Source: Flavobacterium frigoritolerans (GTDB lineage Bacteria; Bacteroidota; Bacteroidia; Flavobacteriales; Flavobacteriaceae). From it: DNA of 64,000 bases. How positions within the stretch are numbered: position 1 is the first letter of the stretch; the number at the start of each line of letters is the position of its first letter. The notes below the pieces were generated by a model. It was given only the letters and a program-made list of their open reading frames with translations. It searched no databases and was not told where the DNA came from. The position numbers were made by a program, and so were the translations under genes. This document shows, one piece after another, positions 53,601 to 62,578 of this stretch. Location: assembly GCF_025847275.1 (NCBI RefSeq), contig NZ_JAOZEV010000012.1, positions 93,737 through 157,736 of the forward strand, read 5' to 3'.

Positions 53601-54893
53601 ATGCTTACTATCTTAGGCTTTACAATGATTATCGTATTTATGTACCTTATCATGTCAAAAAGACTGTTTCCGTTAACAGCTCTAATACTTATACCAATAA
53701 TTTTTGCTCTTTTTGGAGGATTCGCATCAGATTTAGGCCCTATCATTATGGATGGTATAAAAAATATTGCGCCTACGGGTATTATGCTCATTTTTGGAAT
53801 ACTTTTTTTTAGTATAATGATTGATGCAGGATTATTTGATCCGTTAGTTAACCTGATACTCAAATTTGCAAAAGGTGATCCAATAAAAATTGCGTTTGGT
53901 ACAGCTGTGCTTACTGTTCTTGTATCGTTGGATGGAGATGGGGCAACAACTTATATGATTGTAGTAGCTGCAATGTTGCCATTGTATAAAAAACTAGGGA
54001 TGAATCCTTTAGTGCTATCCTGTATTATAATGCTTGCTGGTGGAGTAATGAACATTCTCCCTTGGGGCGGACCTACAGCAAGGGCAATGACTACACTTCA
54101 AATGGATGCAACAGAGCTTTTCGTGCCTATGATACCTGTAGTTGTTGGTGGAGTTGTTTGGGTACTTTTATGTTCAGTATGGCTTGGAATAAAAGAAAAA
54201 AAGAGAATTGCAAAAAAGGATTTTGTAAATCCATATTTAGATAATGAAGAAACAATAGGAGTACAACGAGAATTAAAAAGACCAGGACTTATATGGTTTA
54301 ATTTAGCATTGACACTAACGCTTTTAGCAATAATGATGTTTGATGTTCTTCCGCTTGCAGTTTCATTTATGATTGCTTTTTGCATAGGTCTTATTATTAA
54401 CTATCCAAAAATAGATGAACAACAAAAGGTTCTTAAATTGCATGCAGGCAATGCGCTTTCGGTAGCATCAATGATTTTTGCTGCAGGTATATTTACAGGA
54501 ATACTTTCGGGAACAGGGATGATGGATGCTATGGCGAAATCAATGATATCTGTAGTCCCAGATACTTGGGGAAGATTATTTCCTGTTCTAACAGCAGTAA
54601 CCAGTGCGCCATTAACATTTTTTTTAAGCAACGATGCATATTATTTTGGTATATTACCCCTTATAACTGAAACAGGTCTTCATCTTGGAGCTACAAAATT
54701 AGAAATAGGAACGGCTTCGTTAATAGGTCAAGGGGTTCATTTGTTAAGTCCATTAGTACCATCCACTTATCTTTTGGTAGGTTTAGCTGGAGTTGAATTT
54801 TCAGATCATCTAAAATTCACAATTAAGTGGGCATTAGGATCATCTCTCGCGATGCTTATTACAGCTATTATTATTGGACTTATTACTTTTTAA
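53601..54893 (+). CDS. CitMHS-family citrate transporter
   Basis: The protein has 430 residues and about 12 helices. It is the CitM/CitH type: LTILGFTMIIVFMYLIMSKR at the N-terminus, LVSLDGDGATTYMIVVAAML (about 113-132), IMLAGGVMNILPWGGPTARA (about 142-161) and FFLSNDAYYFGILPLITETG (about 341-360). Known members carry citrate complexed with a divalent metal, in symport with protons. It is clustered with a dicarboxylate symporter and a divergent LytS/LytTR pair, which supports organic acid uptake. Confidence 0.9.
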   Translation: MLTILGFTMIIVFMYLIMSKRLFPLTALILIPIIFALFGGFASDLGPIIMDGIKNIAPTGIMLIFGILFFSIMIDAGLFDPLVNLILKFAKGDPIKIAFGTAVLTVLVSLDGDGATTYMIVVAAMLPLYKKLGMNPLVLSCIIMLAGGVMNILPWGGPTARAMTTLQMDATELFVPMIPVVVGGVVWVLLCSVWLGIKEKKRIAKKDFVNPYLDNEETIGVQRELKRPGLIWFNLALTLTLLAIMMFDVLPLAVSFMIAFCIGLIINYPKIDEQQKVLKLHAGNALSVASMIFAAGIFTGILSGTGMMDAMAKSMISVVPDTWGRLFPVLTAVTSAPLTFFLSNDAYYFGILPLITETGLHLGATKLEIGTASLIGQGVHLLSPLVPSTYLLVGLAGVEFSDHLKFTIKWALGSSLAMLITAIIIGLITF

Positions 54894-54932
54894 ATAACCT
54901 TTATATCTTTGTTCATTGTTTAATATCACATA

Positions 54933-56171
54933 ATGGAAAATCAACAACCTATAAATACTTCTCTATCAGGTAAATTTGTGAAAAATTTGGCCTCATATGT
55001 ATTTGTGGCCTTATTACTGGGGGTTGTTGTAGGTCATTATTTTCCTGAAAAAGGCATTAGATTAGATTTTTTAGGAACAAGTTTTCTTTATTTAATTGAA
55101 CCATTTATTCAACCTGTAATTTTTTTAACTATTGTAATAGGAGTAAGTGGAGTAGGTAACTTAAAAAAAGTTCGCAGTATAAGTTTTAAAGCAATAACAT
55201 ATTTTATTATAATTACAACTCTAGCAATTTTATTGGGTGTAGCAAGTGCATTATTTATTGAACCAGGTAAAATAGCAAAAAGCCGTATTACTACCATTGA
55301 TATCCCTTCAAAGATTAGTAATGCAGAATTTAATGGCGACAGTTTTAATTTTTTGATACTTAACAGGCCTTTAATACTACTATTGTTAGCCATATTATTG
55401 GGGATTGCACTAAGTTTTTCACGACATAGAGAACTATTAGTTATTAAGTTACAAAAAGTATCTTACTTTTTATATAAGATACTTATGTATCTATTTTATC
55501 TCATACCAATTGCAGCTTTTGGTGGTATGGCTTATGCAGTTTCTAAGTTTGGCATTGATAGCCTACTGCCATTAGGCAAACTATTAGCAACTACTTATAT
55601 TACTATGGCTTTTTTCATATTTGCAGTTTTAGGACTTATATTTAGGTATTATAAAATTAGTCTTTGGAAGTTTCTAATCTATATTAAAGAAGAATTACTG
55701 ATTGTTTTCGGTACTTCATCATCTCGAACAGCTTTTCCACTTATTGTTGCTAAGCTTGAAAAGGCAGGTTGCAGCAAAGCTGTTGTAGGGTTATGTATAC
55801 CGCTTGGCTATTCTTTTAATCTCGCAGGAGCATCTATATTTTTACCAATCTGTACATTATTTGTTGCTCAGCTTTTTGATATACCGCTGTCTCTAGAGGA
55901 TATTGCAGCTATTATATTGGTAATTATGATAACTTCAAAAGTAGCATCAGGAGTGCCAGGTTCTGGTTTTATAGCTTTAACAATTACTTTTACTACATTA
56001 CATAAATTTCCTGTAGAGGCATTGGCTCTTTTATTTAGTGTCGATAAATTTATGAATGAAGCCAGAACGATTACCAATTTCATAGGTAATGCTGCGGGTG
56101 CAGTAATTATCTCAAAACTTGAAAAAGATTTTACCCCTAATCCAGAAGTAGATCTTTCTATCACTAATTAA
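54933..56171 (+). CDS. Dicarboxylate/amino acid:cation symporter (DAACS family)
   Basis: The protein has 412 residues. The GltP/DctA pattern is seen in LLLGVVVGHYFPEKG, EPFIQPVIFLTIVIGVSGVG, the Ser-rich hairpin FGTSSSRTAFPLIVAKLE, GYSFNLAGASIFLPICTLF, GVPGSGFIAL and SVDKFMNEARTITNFIGNAAGA. It imports C4-dicarboxylates or acidic amino acids with sodium or protons. It is 39 bases after the citrate transporter gene and probably in the same transcript, though TATCTTTG at 54904-54911 could be an internal promoter. Confidence 0.9.
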   Translation: MENQQPINTSLSGKFVKNLASYVFVALLLGVVVGHYFPEKGIRLDFLGTSFLYLIEPFIQPVIFLTIVIGVSGVGNLKKVRSISFKAITYFIIITTLAILLGVASALFIEPGKIAKSRITTIDIPSKISNAEFNGDSFNFLILNRPLILLLLAILLGIALSFSRHRELLVIKLQKVSYFLYKILMYLFYLIPIAAFGGMAYAVSKFGIDSLLPLGKLLATTYITMAFFIFAVLGLIFRYYKISLWKFLIYIKEELLIVFGTSSSRTAFPLIVAKLEKAGCSKAVVGLCIPLGYSFNLAGASIFLPICTLFVAQLFDIPLSLEDIAAIILVIMITSKVASGVPGSGFIALTITFTTLHKFPVEALALLFSVDKFMNEARTITNFIGNAAGAVIISKLEKDFTPNPEVDLSITN

Positions 56172-56241
56172 TTTTTACATAATCAATTAAATATAAATAA
56201 GATAGCGCATATTTATATTCCGTTCCACAAAGAAAAACAAC

Positions 56242-56274
56242 AAAGCCACTTCAATTAATACGAAGTGGTTTTTT
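56242..56274 (+). terminator. Terminator of the organic acid transporter operon
   Basis: GCCACTTC and GAAGTGGT pair around an 8-9 base loop, flanked by AAA and TTTTTT, about 70 bases after the symporter stop. Confidence 0.8.
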
Positions 56275-56558
56275 GCTTTTTATGATAGTGTAATATTTAC
56301 GGAAAAGATCAAAAATAATTTGTAATTAAAATCACCTAGAAATTGTAAATAGGTATTGTCTGAGAATTTGACTTCCTCAATGCTATTAAAAGTATTATAC
56401 ATAAAACCAGTACAAATACCTATAATTCAAAACATTATTCGATGTAAATTGCATTTAAAATATTGATTTATTGATGGTTAATATAAACTAAAAAGATACT
56501 TTCTTCATAAATATCTTTTTAAACGAATGAGTCCCCAATACTAATTTAACTATATACT
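56275..56558. other. Intergenic region before the flavoenzyme gene
   Basis: It is AT-rich. No gene, repeat or convincing promoter could be recognised. Confidence 0.35.
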
Positions 56559-59198
56559 ATGAAAAATACTTTAATTACTGTAATCGATAAAAAAGCACCA
56601 GGATATCAAGACGCAAGGAAAATTTCTAATCTTTTATTGCTAAATAATAATAAATTAAGTCCTGATAAAATTGCTTATTGTGAAACTTCTGATGATGTTA
56701 TATATGTATTGAATTATTGTCAGCAAAACAAGAAATCATTCAGAATTCGTTCTGGAGGACATCATCATGAAGGAGCTTGTACTGGAGATAATGTAATAGT
56801 CGTCGATATTTCAAGAATGGATAAGATGGTTATTAATAAAGCTACAAGTACAATAATAATTCCATCAGGAGCTAAATTAGAAAATGTATATGCTAAACTC
56901 AATGAACAAGAGCTACTAATCCCAGGTGGCGGCTGTGATTCTGTTACTATTGGCGGTTTGGCACAAGGAGGAGGCTGGGGGCCTTATTCCAGATTATATG
57001 GCATGACATGTGATTCTTTAGTCAGCGCTCAAATCATCATTGCTGATGACGAAAGTGGATTTAAAAAAGTGGAAATAAATGCTACAAATGACTATAAGGA
57101 TTTATTTAATGCTTTAAAAGGTTCTGGCGGAGGAAACTTTGGAGTGGTTACAAGTTTTACTTTTAAAACACAGTCACTTATAGGTTTAAAAAAGGAATCC
57201 TTTGATATCAAAATTTCTAATGGAAGAGAACCTGAAAAAAGACTGGAACAATGGTTTAAAAATGCTTCTAAGGCAATAAATCCAATTACCTCTTTCGTAA
57301 GAGTATATCCCGATACAGACGAATTAAAAGATCCCATACGTTTGTATATTTCAGGGATTATTGTAGTTAAAAAAAATGATACTGATCAAGCAATCAAGAA
57401 ACAAATAGCGACTATAATTGATAAAGACTTTCCAACAAAAGACATAAATTTAATACGCAATACTCCAAGTAGCAATGATAAAAATAACAAAAAGAAATTA
57501 TCATCCCTTGAAAATAGTTTTAGTAGTCATCTAGCAATATATGACGCTATTAAAGTACAAAAAGATACCCCAGCAATAGCAGCTCCAACATCGACCTGTG
57601 ATGCTCCACATCCACATAAAATAAGTTCTTTTTTTCCTAAAAAGGGGATAGACTATGCAAGTTTAGCAACTGCTATTTTTGAATATATGAACAAAAATAA
57701 AAGTTTTGGAAGTAAAGCAAACACTTATTTAAGTTTACATGGGATGGGAGGTAAGATTAAAGATGGTGATAACTTTTTTTACTACAAAGACAGGGATTTT
57801 ATGTTTCAAATTCAGGCTTGGTGGTCAAACCCTACTGATCCTGACAATGATAAATACTTAACTTGGGTTGAAAATTTGAGATTAGATTTGAGTAAAAAAG
57901 GTTTTACGGAAGGATGTTTTGTTAATTTTCCGGACTATAATTGTATCAGAAAATCACCAAAATCGGAGAAATACAATGCTGAAAACGATGGTGAGCGTAT
58001 CGAATTATTGATCCAATTTTATGGAAAACGTTACTTAGGAGATTTGCTGCAAGTCAAACAAAAATATGACAGAAACAATAGCTTTTTACATGAAATGAGT
58101 TTGAAATCTGGTCTTAAAGGAAACTTTTTCTCTTCAGAATTAAAACTTCAAAATAATGGCTGGATTGGTGGATTTGAAGAGTCTAATCCAGAATTCAAAT
58201 ATCCAAAACCTAATCTTACTTCCTTGCCAATATTAGACAACATGGCTAATATTGACAAACTACAACGCCAGATGAAGGCAGAATGGCCTGAATTTAGTTG
58301 GATTACTATATTAGGAGTTCAAAAATCAAGATGTTTTCAAATGTTTGCTACTAATATTTCAAGAATTGGATATACAGCAGAAGGCCGAGTATATTCGATT
58401 ATTTGTCCACAACAAGGAGCGTATTTAAAAAGCGTTGGGATAAACCTAAATGTTGAAGTAACAGTTACAGGTCAGAGAGGTTGGGTTAATGAAGATTCCA
58501 GAGAAATGGCTGCTGATTTAGGTGTGGTAGGGAAAATATGGTTTTCACCTGATAATAATGCAAACCCTTTTATTAAATTTTTATTAAATGAATTAGATAA
58601 AACTAAATTCCCATTTAGTAAAGCTACTGCCATACAAGTAAATACGTCGAGAGTTGGTGATGCCAAAGGAATATACTTTCCATTGTTACGTGGGGAAACT
58701 GATAGATTTAAAAGTCCTGATTTTGCAAAACATGAAAATGTGGCTTTTACAGTTGCAAATTTAGATGTTCAGATTAATGATATTACTTTAACAAAAGATC
58801 CTATAGTAGATAAATTCAATACTATTATTCTTGGCATTTTTAATATACTAAGTGCTAATATGTTAAAGAAAACCAATGTACTTAGCTGGAATATTTGGTT
58901 TAATAAACCATCTGTTGTAGATCAAGAGGAATGGAGAAAACATGCAGAATATTGGCGTCATTCGCTAGATGTAAACCATTGTTCTCCAGATGGTGATGGA
59001 ACAGATGCTAAATACTTTGATGGAAAACCACTTCAAATTAGCAAATTAGAAATCTTAATAGAATTGTACAAACTATATAAAGAAGTTATTAAGCCAAATT
59101 ATGTAGCATTAGGAATAAAAAATGTATCCAAACTAAATGAAATTGCAGAGCCGTTGAACCAAGAAATAAAAGCAATAAAAGCGATACAGAAGCAATAA
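56559..59198 (+). CDS. Berberine-bridge-type FAD oxidoreductase with a long C-terminal extension
   Basis: The protein has 879 residues, against about 450-550 for usual family members. The PCMH FAD domain covers about 35-205: RIRSGGHHHEGACTGDNVIV with the flavin-linking His68, and LIPGGGCDSVTIGGLAQGGG with Cys126, so bicovalent flavin attachment is possible. The BBE ending appears at about 486-515 (QFYGKRYLGDLLQVKQKYDR). Residues 520-879 (GWIGGFEESNP, ILGVQKSRCFQMFATNIS, KHAEYWRHSLDVNHC) match nothing I know. No signal peptide is visible. Oxidation of a sugar or secondary alcohol is the family norm. The real substrate is unknown. No functional neighbour. Confidence 0.8.
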   Translation: MKNTLITVIDKKAPGYQDARKISNLLLLNNNKLSPDKIAYCETSDDVIYVLNYCQQNKKSFRIRSGGHHHEGACTGDNVIVVDISRMDKMVINKATSTIIIPSGAKLENVYAKLNEQELLIPGGGCDSVTIGGLAQGGGWGPYSRLYGMTCDSLVSAQIIIADDESGFKKVEINATNDYKDLFNALKGSGGGNFGVVTSFTFKTQSLIGLKKESFDIKISNGREPEKRLEQWFKNASKAINPITSFVRVYPDTDELKDPIRLYISGIIVVKKNDTDQAIKKQIATIIDKDFPTKDINLIRNTPSSNDKNNKKKLSSLENSFSSHLAIYDAIKVQKDTPAIAAPTSTCDAPHPHKISSFFPKKGIDYASLATAIFEYMNKNKSFGSKANTYLSLHGMGGKIKDGDNFFYYKDRDFMFQIQAWWSNPTDPDNDKYLTWVENLRLDLSKKGFTEGCFVNFPDYNCIRKSPKSEKYNAENDGERIELLIQFYGKRYLGDLLQVKQKYDRNNSFLHEMSLKSGLKGNFFSSELKLQNNGWIGGFEESNPEFKYPKPNLTSLPILDNMANIDKLQRQMKAEWPEFSWITILGVQKSRCFQMFATNISRIGYTAEGRVYSIICPQQGAYLKSVGINLNVEVTVTGQRGWVNEDSREMAADLGVVGKIWFSPDNNANPFIKFLLNELDKTKFPFSKATAIQVNTSRVGDAKGIYFPLLRGETDRFKSPDFAKHENVAFTVANLDVQINDITLTKDPIVDKFNTIILGIFNILSANMLKKTNVLSWNIWFNKPSVVDQEEWRKHAEYWRHSLDVNHCSPDGDGTDAKYFDGKPLQISKLEILIELYKLYKEVIKPNYVALGIKNVSKLNEIAEPLNQEIKAIKAIQKQ

Positions 59199-59200
59199 TC

Positions 59201-59416
59201 TTAACCCGTTGGATGCAATTTCTTCGTCTACTCGCTTATGTCGCAAAATTTCATTTAACACATAGAAACATAGATTTTATTTGTAAAAAAGAAAACAAAA
59301 AGAAATACATTTCTTTCACAAAGCTAGCTATGTGCATTTAAAACAAGTGTAATGCCTTTTTGAGCGTGAAAAGCTGTGTTTCTATGTGTAAAAATTAATT
59401 ATACCTAACGGGTTAA
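59201..59416. repeat. MITE-like repeat, copy C, nested in a second inverted repeat
   Basis: The inner element 59254-59393 starts TTTAACACATAGAAACATAG and ends GTGTTTCTATGTGTAAAA, matching the ends of copies A and B. The outer ends TTAACCCGTT (59201-59210) and AACGGGTTAA (59407-59416) are exact complements. The interior differs from A and B. It is non-coding and lies directly after the flavoenzyme stop codon, where it may act as a terminator as well. Confidence 0.72.
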
Positions 59417-59464
59417 TCTTAATAAATGTATGATTTACTATCAAGTATTTCAATATATAAAATT

Positions 59465-59495
59465 AAAAAAACACTACAATTATGTAGTGTTTTTT
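59465..59495. terminator. Hairpin terminator
   Basis: AAAAAACACTACA and TGTAGTGTTTTTT form a perfect stem with a 4-5 base loop. It is probably the true end of the flavoenzyme transcript. Confidence 0.75.
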
Positions 59496-59680
59496 GTTTT
59501 ACAATCGATAAATAAAAGTGTTTACAGCCAGTAATTTATTATTATTTTTAGACATAAAATGATACAATGAGCAACTAGAGAATACAACTAATTCCTTAAA
59601 AGTCTTCTTTATTTATATCTAAATCCCTCAATAAAATATACCTTTGTGTTGTATTTATTATCTACAAAAAACATAATTGT

Positions 59681-60244
59681 ATGGATTATGATAAATTTAT
59701 TTTCTGCCTTGAGGCTGTTGCCGATGTGGAAATAAACAAAACTACTGAAGTTATTAAAAACTTAGAGCAACTAGCTTTTGATCAAGGTATTTCGAGTATT
59801 CATAAAACTTGTGATACAATTGAGGGATTAGAAGATAGCTTAAATGCATTGCTTTATGATGATCATAATTTTAAAGATTATGAAATAATATATTTGGTTA
59901 TGCCTGGAGAAGGAAATAATGTTTGTCTTAATGAATATTATTATAGTTTAGAAGAAATAGCCGAAATTTTTGAAGGTAAAATGAAAGGCAAAATTTTACA
60001 TTTTGCCAATGCAAAAATATTAGATTTAACTCAGGAAGAAGCGCAATATTTCCTTGATATAACTGGTGCACGTGCCATTTCGGGTTATGGTGCCGCGCTC
60101 AAAAAAATAACAAGTAGCAGTACGCTTGATAAAGCTTTCTTTAGTTTATGTCAGGATGAAGATGATGTAATTGAGATTGTTGAAGAGCTACATCAAAAAC
60201 ATTATGATCTTTGTAAACATCTGGATTTTAGATTGTACTATTAA
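59681..60244 (+). CDS. Uncharacterised protein with degenerate caspase/CHAT-like pattern
   Basis: A 187-residue, acidic, soluble protein. The layout FIFCLEAVADVEINKTTEVI, IIYLVMPGEGNN, YSLEEIAEIFEGKMKGKILHF and TGARAISGYG resembles the DUF6642/CHAT-like group, in which the second and third blocks normally hold the catalytic His (SHG) and Cys. Here they read MPGEG and FANAK, so the protease dyad would be missing. The resemblance is from memory and uncertain. TACCTTTG at 59639-59646 is a plausible -7 element. No functional neighbour. Confidence 0.5.
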   Translation: MDYDKFIFCLEAVADVEINKTTEVIKNLEQLAFDQGISSIHKTCDTIEGLEDSLNALLYDDHNFKDYEIIYLVMPGEGNNVCLNEYYYSLEEIAEIFEGKMKGKILHFANAKILDLTQEEAQYFLDITGARAISGYGAALKKITSSSTLDKAFFSLCQDEDDVIEIVEELHQKHYDLCKHLDFRLYY

Positions 60245-60267
60245 ATTTACCATTTTATCATCCCTTG

Positions 60268-61377
60268 TTAAAGGCTTTGTATTTTTTCGAATATTTCGTT
60301 TAAGGTATCTTTCATTGCTTTAGGAGTGTTTTCACCACTTTGATTTGTTATAATAAATACACCCAGATTATATTTAGGAATTATATAAATAAAGCATTGG
60401 GAGCGCGTAACACCACCATGATGCATATATAATGTTCCAAGCTTTTCATCTTTGGTTACTCGCCAGCAATATCCTGAACTAAAACGATCATTAACTTTTA
60501 CTAATGGGCTGTGAGATTCTGCGACTACAGCATCATTTTTTAATTGGTATTTAATGTATTTTACCATATCAGGAACAGTAGATTTTACGTTTCCACCAGC
60601 ACCCCAAGGCAAAGTTGCCATTTGGGTAGTGATTTCGTTAAATGCACAATGATAGCCTACTGCAAGATTTTTTTCTTCCTCTGGAGTTAAATTTATCATT
60701 GTATGATTCATTTGGGCATTTATGGCAAAATACTCTTTTAATATCACTTCAAATTTTTTGTTATAGGCTCTCTCTAATACGGCTGCCAAAAGTTCTATTC
60801 CTGCACTCGAATAAGAGAAGTTATATCCCGGAATGGTATCAATTTTTATTTGATGTAGATCTCTAAGAAAATCTTTTTGTGTGTAATTTTTTAATGCATT
60901 GTTGAGATCAGTTGGTGTCTCTTTTTTTGTGAAATTTTTCAGGATTTCATTTACACTTAAAGGAATCATATTTGGTAAACCACTTGTATGGCTAACTAAA
61001 TCTTTTATGCGAATAGGGTGGTTATCAAATGTTAGATTAGGATAATCTTCGCTTAAGTATTTTTGAACTGGATCATCAAGGTTTATTTTTTTATCCAAAA
61101 CAGCTTTAGCAATTAATGTACCTGTATGAGTTTTGCCTAATGAACCAATTTCATAAATTGTTTTATCAGTTGGCGCATTTGATTTTCCTTTTTCTAATTC
61201 GCCATAATGACCTATAAATTCTTGTCCTTGATATACTATCCCGATTGAGGTAGAATTTATTAAAGGTTTTTCTATCATTTTGATTGCGGCACTGTCAACT
61301 ATTGTTTTAAGATTAGTTTTTTGCGCTATACTAAATAGTGGCAATATTAAAAAAACGATAAGGATTAATTTTTTCAT
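60268..61377 (-). CDS. Exported serine hydrolase of the beta-lactamase (class C-like) family
   Basis: I start at the ATG complementary to 61375-61377 (MKKLILIVFLILPLFSIAQ, a clean signal peptide), giving 369 residues. The upstream extension of 13 codons is unlikely. Catalytic motifs are SLGK (Ser79, Lys82), Tyr in FSYSSAGIELL and HHGG near the C-terminus (YMHHGGVTRSQC) in place of KTG. This is the esterase or D-aminopeptidase-like set rather than a true antibiotic-resistance enzyme. Substrate unknown. Its promoter region includes a (TA) microsatellite further upstream. Confidence 0.85.
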   Translation of the reverse strand: MKKLILIVFLILPLFSIAQKTNLKTIVDSAAIKMIEKPLINSTSIGIVYQGQEFIGHYGELEKGKSNAPTDKTIYEIGSLGKTHTGTLIAKAVLDKKINLDDPVQKYLSEDYPNLTFDNHPIRIKDLVSHTSGLPNMIPLSVNEILKNFTKKETPTDLNNALKNYTQKDFLRDLHQIKIDTIPGYNFSYSSAGIELLAAVLERAYNKKFEVILKEYFAINAQMNHTMINLTPEEEKNLAVGYHCAFNEITTQMATLPWGAGGNVKSTVPDMVKYIKYQLKNDAVVAESHSPLVKVNDRFSSGYCWRVTKDEKLGTLYMHHGGVTRSQCFIYIIPKYNLGVFIITNQSGENTPKAMKDTLNEIFEKIQSL

Positions 61378-61562
61378 GATTTCTGAATTTTTATTGGTTA
61401 TTGTTATTTGATACAAATGTGCATTGGATAATCATGAAATCCGTACGACAAAAAAAAGTCGAACGCATTTTTTGATTAAAATGAGTTCGACTTAATATAA
61501 GGCGACGTACGAGTAATTACAAATCGCTATTAATTAACTATTTAAAAACTATTTAACTATTT

Positions 61563-61600
<38 letters not shown>

Positions 61601-61617
61601 AATGAAGCTTTAAAATT

Positions 61618-62568
61618 TTATTCTTTGCAATGGTCTTTAAAAATTGATTTTTCTTCGATTAAAAAAGATTTTTGAGTTGTAATGAATGTATTTATTTTTT
61701 TATAGATATAAAGTAAGTTGGTATTATTGTAATCATAATCGGCTGTATTTTCTTCGCCAGCTACATAGTTTAGTTTATTGATGTAGGCATTCCTTTTTTC
61801 ATCTAAAGTATAGTTTAGTTTAAACTCTTCATTTTCGATATCGGCATCATAGCTTTTGTATTTGGGTGTATATAATACAAGATTTGGAGCAAAATCAATA
61901 CCTGAGATTTGTGAAAATTCAGATTTACTTAACTCCTCATTTAAGTCTAGCTTTTCTCCAAAATGTTTGGAATAATATAAACCTCCATCTTTATAGAGAT
62001 AAGAAAACGGATGATAGTTATCTTTATCTTCAAAGTGATATACGATAAAATCATTGAAATTTTCGATGTTATTGAAAGTGTAAATTTTCGGCTTGTACTC
62101 TTTATTTTCCGAATTAGAATAGGGTAAAGATGTAAATGATATGGTATCAGCTTTTTTAGTTGTAGTATATACTTCTGGAAATTTAATGCAGTGATGGCCT
62201 TTTACATAAACGCGTTGTAGTTTTGGTTTTACAGCACTAAGTTTCCCGATGTGCATAAATGTTTCTTCCTCATGTAATCCGTTTGAGAGCATGAATTTAG
62301 AGTTTTCTTTTAATTCCGGAGTATGTCTTCCGTAAACCTGAAATGATTCTTTAGGAGCATCGGGAATAAATTGTACTTCGCCATGTTCTTTTAATGTCCA
62401 TTTACCAGTTATAAGCGTTGCGTAACCTATTATTACAAATGTACCATCCGGTTTTAGGTAATGACTTCCGCCTCTTAATTTGTAATAACCAACTACATCA
62501 TTTTGGGTTTGTGCTTTTGCATTATAATTTGAGAGCATAATAGCGAATAGGATAATAATTTTTTTCAT
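61618..62568 (-). CDS. Secreted protein of unknown function
   Basis: The protein has 316 residues with a signal peptide (MKKIIILFAIMLSNYNAKAQ). The first part (DVVGYYKLRGGSHYLKPDGT, TLITGKWTLKEHGEVQFI) looks like a small beta-sandwich sensor or lipocalin-like unit often seen in Bacteroidota secreted proteins. The remainder, rich in Tyr, Lys and Asp, matches nothing I know. It is 10 bases behind the glycan-binding-type gene and so likely co-transcribed with it. Confidence 0.6.
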   Translation of the reverse strand: MKKIIILFAIMLSNYNAKAQTQNDVVGYYKLRGGSHYLKPDGTFVIIGYATLITGKWTLKEHGEVQFIPDAPKESFQVYGRHTPELKENSKFMLSNGLHEEETFMHIGKLSAVKPKLQRVYVKGHHCIKFPEVYTTTKKADTISFTSLPYSNSENKEYKPKIYTFNNIENFNDFIVYHFEDKDNYHPFSYLYKDGGLYYSKHFGEKLDLNEELSKSEFSQISGIDFAPNLVLYTPKYKSYDADIENEEFKLNYTLDEKRNAYINKLNYVAGEENTADYDYNNTNLLYIYKKINTFITTQKSFLIEEKSIFKDHCKE

Positions 62569-62578
62569 TTTTTATTTC

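Noticed and set aside
53576..56164. Several open frames antisense to the citrate and dicarboxylate transporter genes
   Set aside because: They are mirror frames produced by hydrophobic codon usage, lack starts with promoters and show no family pattern.
60268..61377. Beta-lactamase conferring antibiotic resistance
   Set aside because: The KTG motif is replaced by HHGG, and the sequence fits the esterase/peptidase branch of the family.
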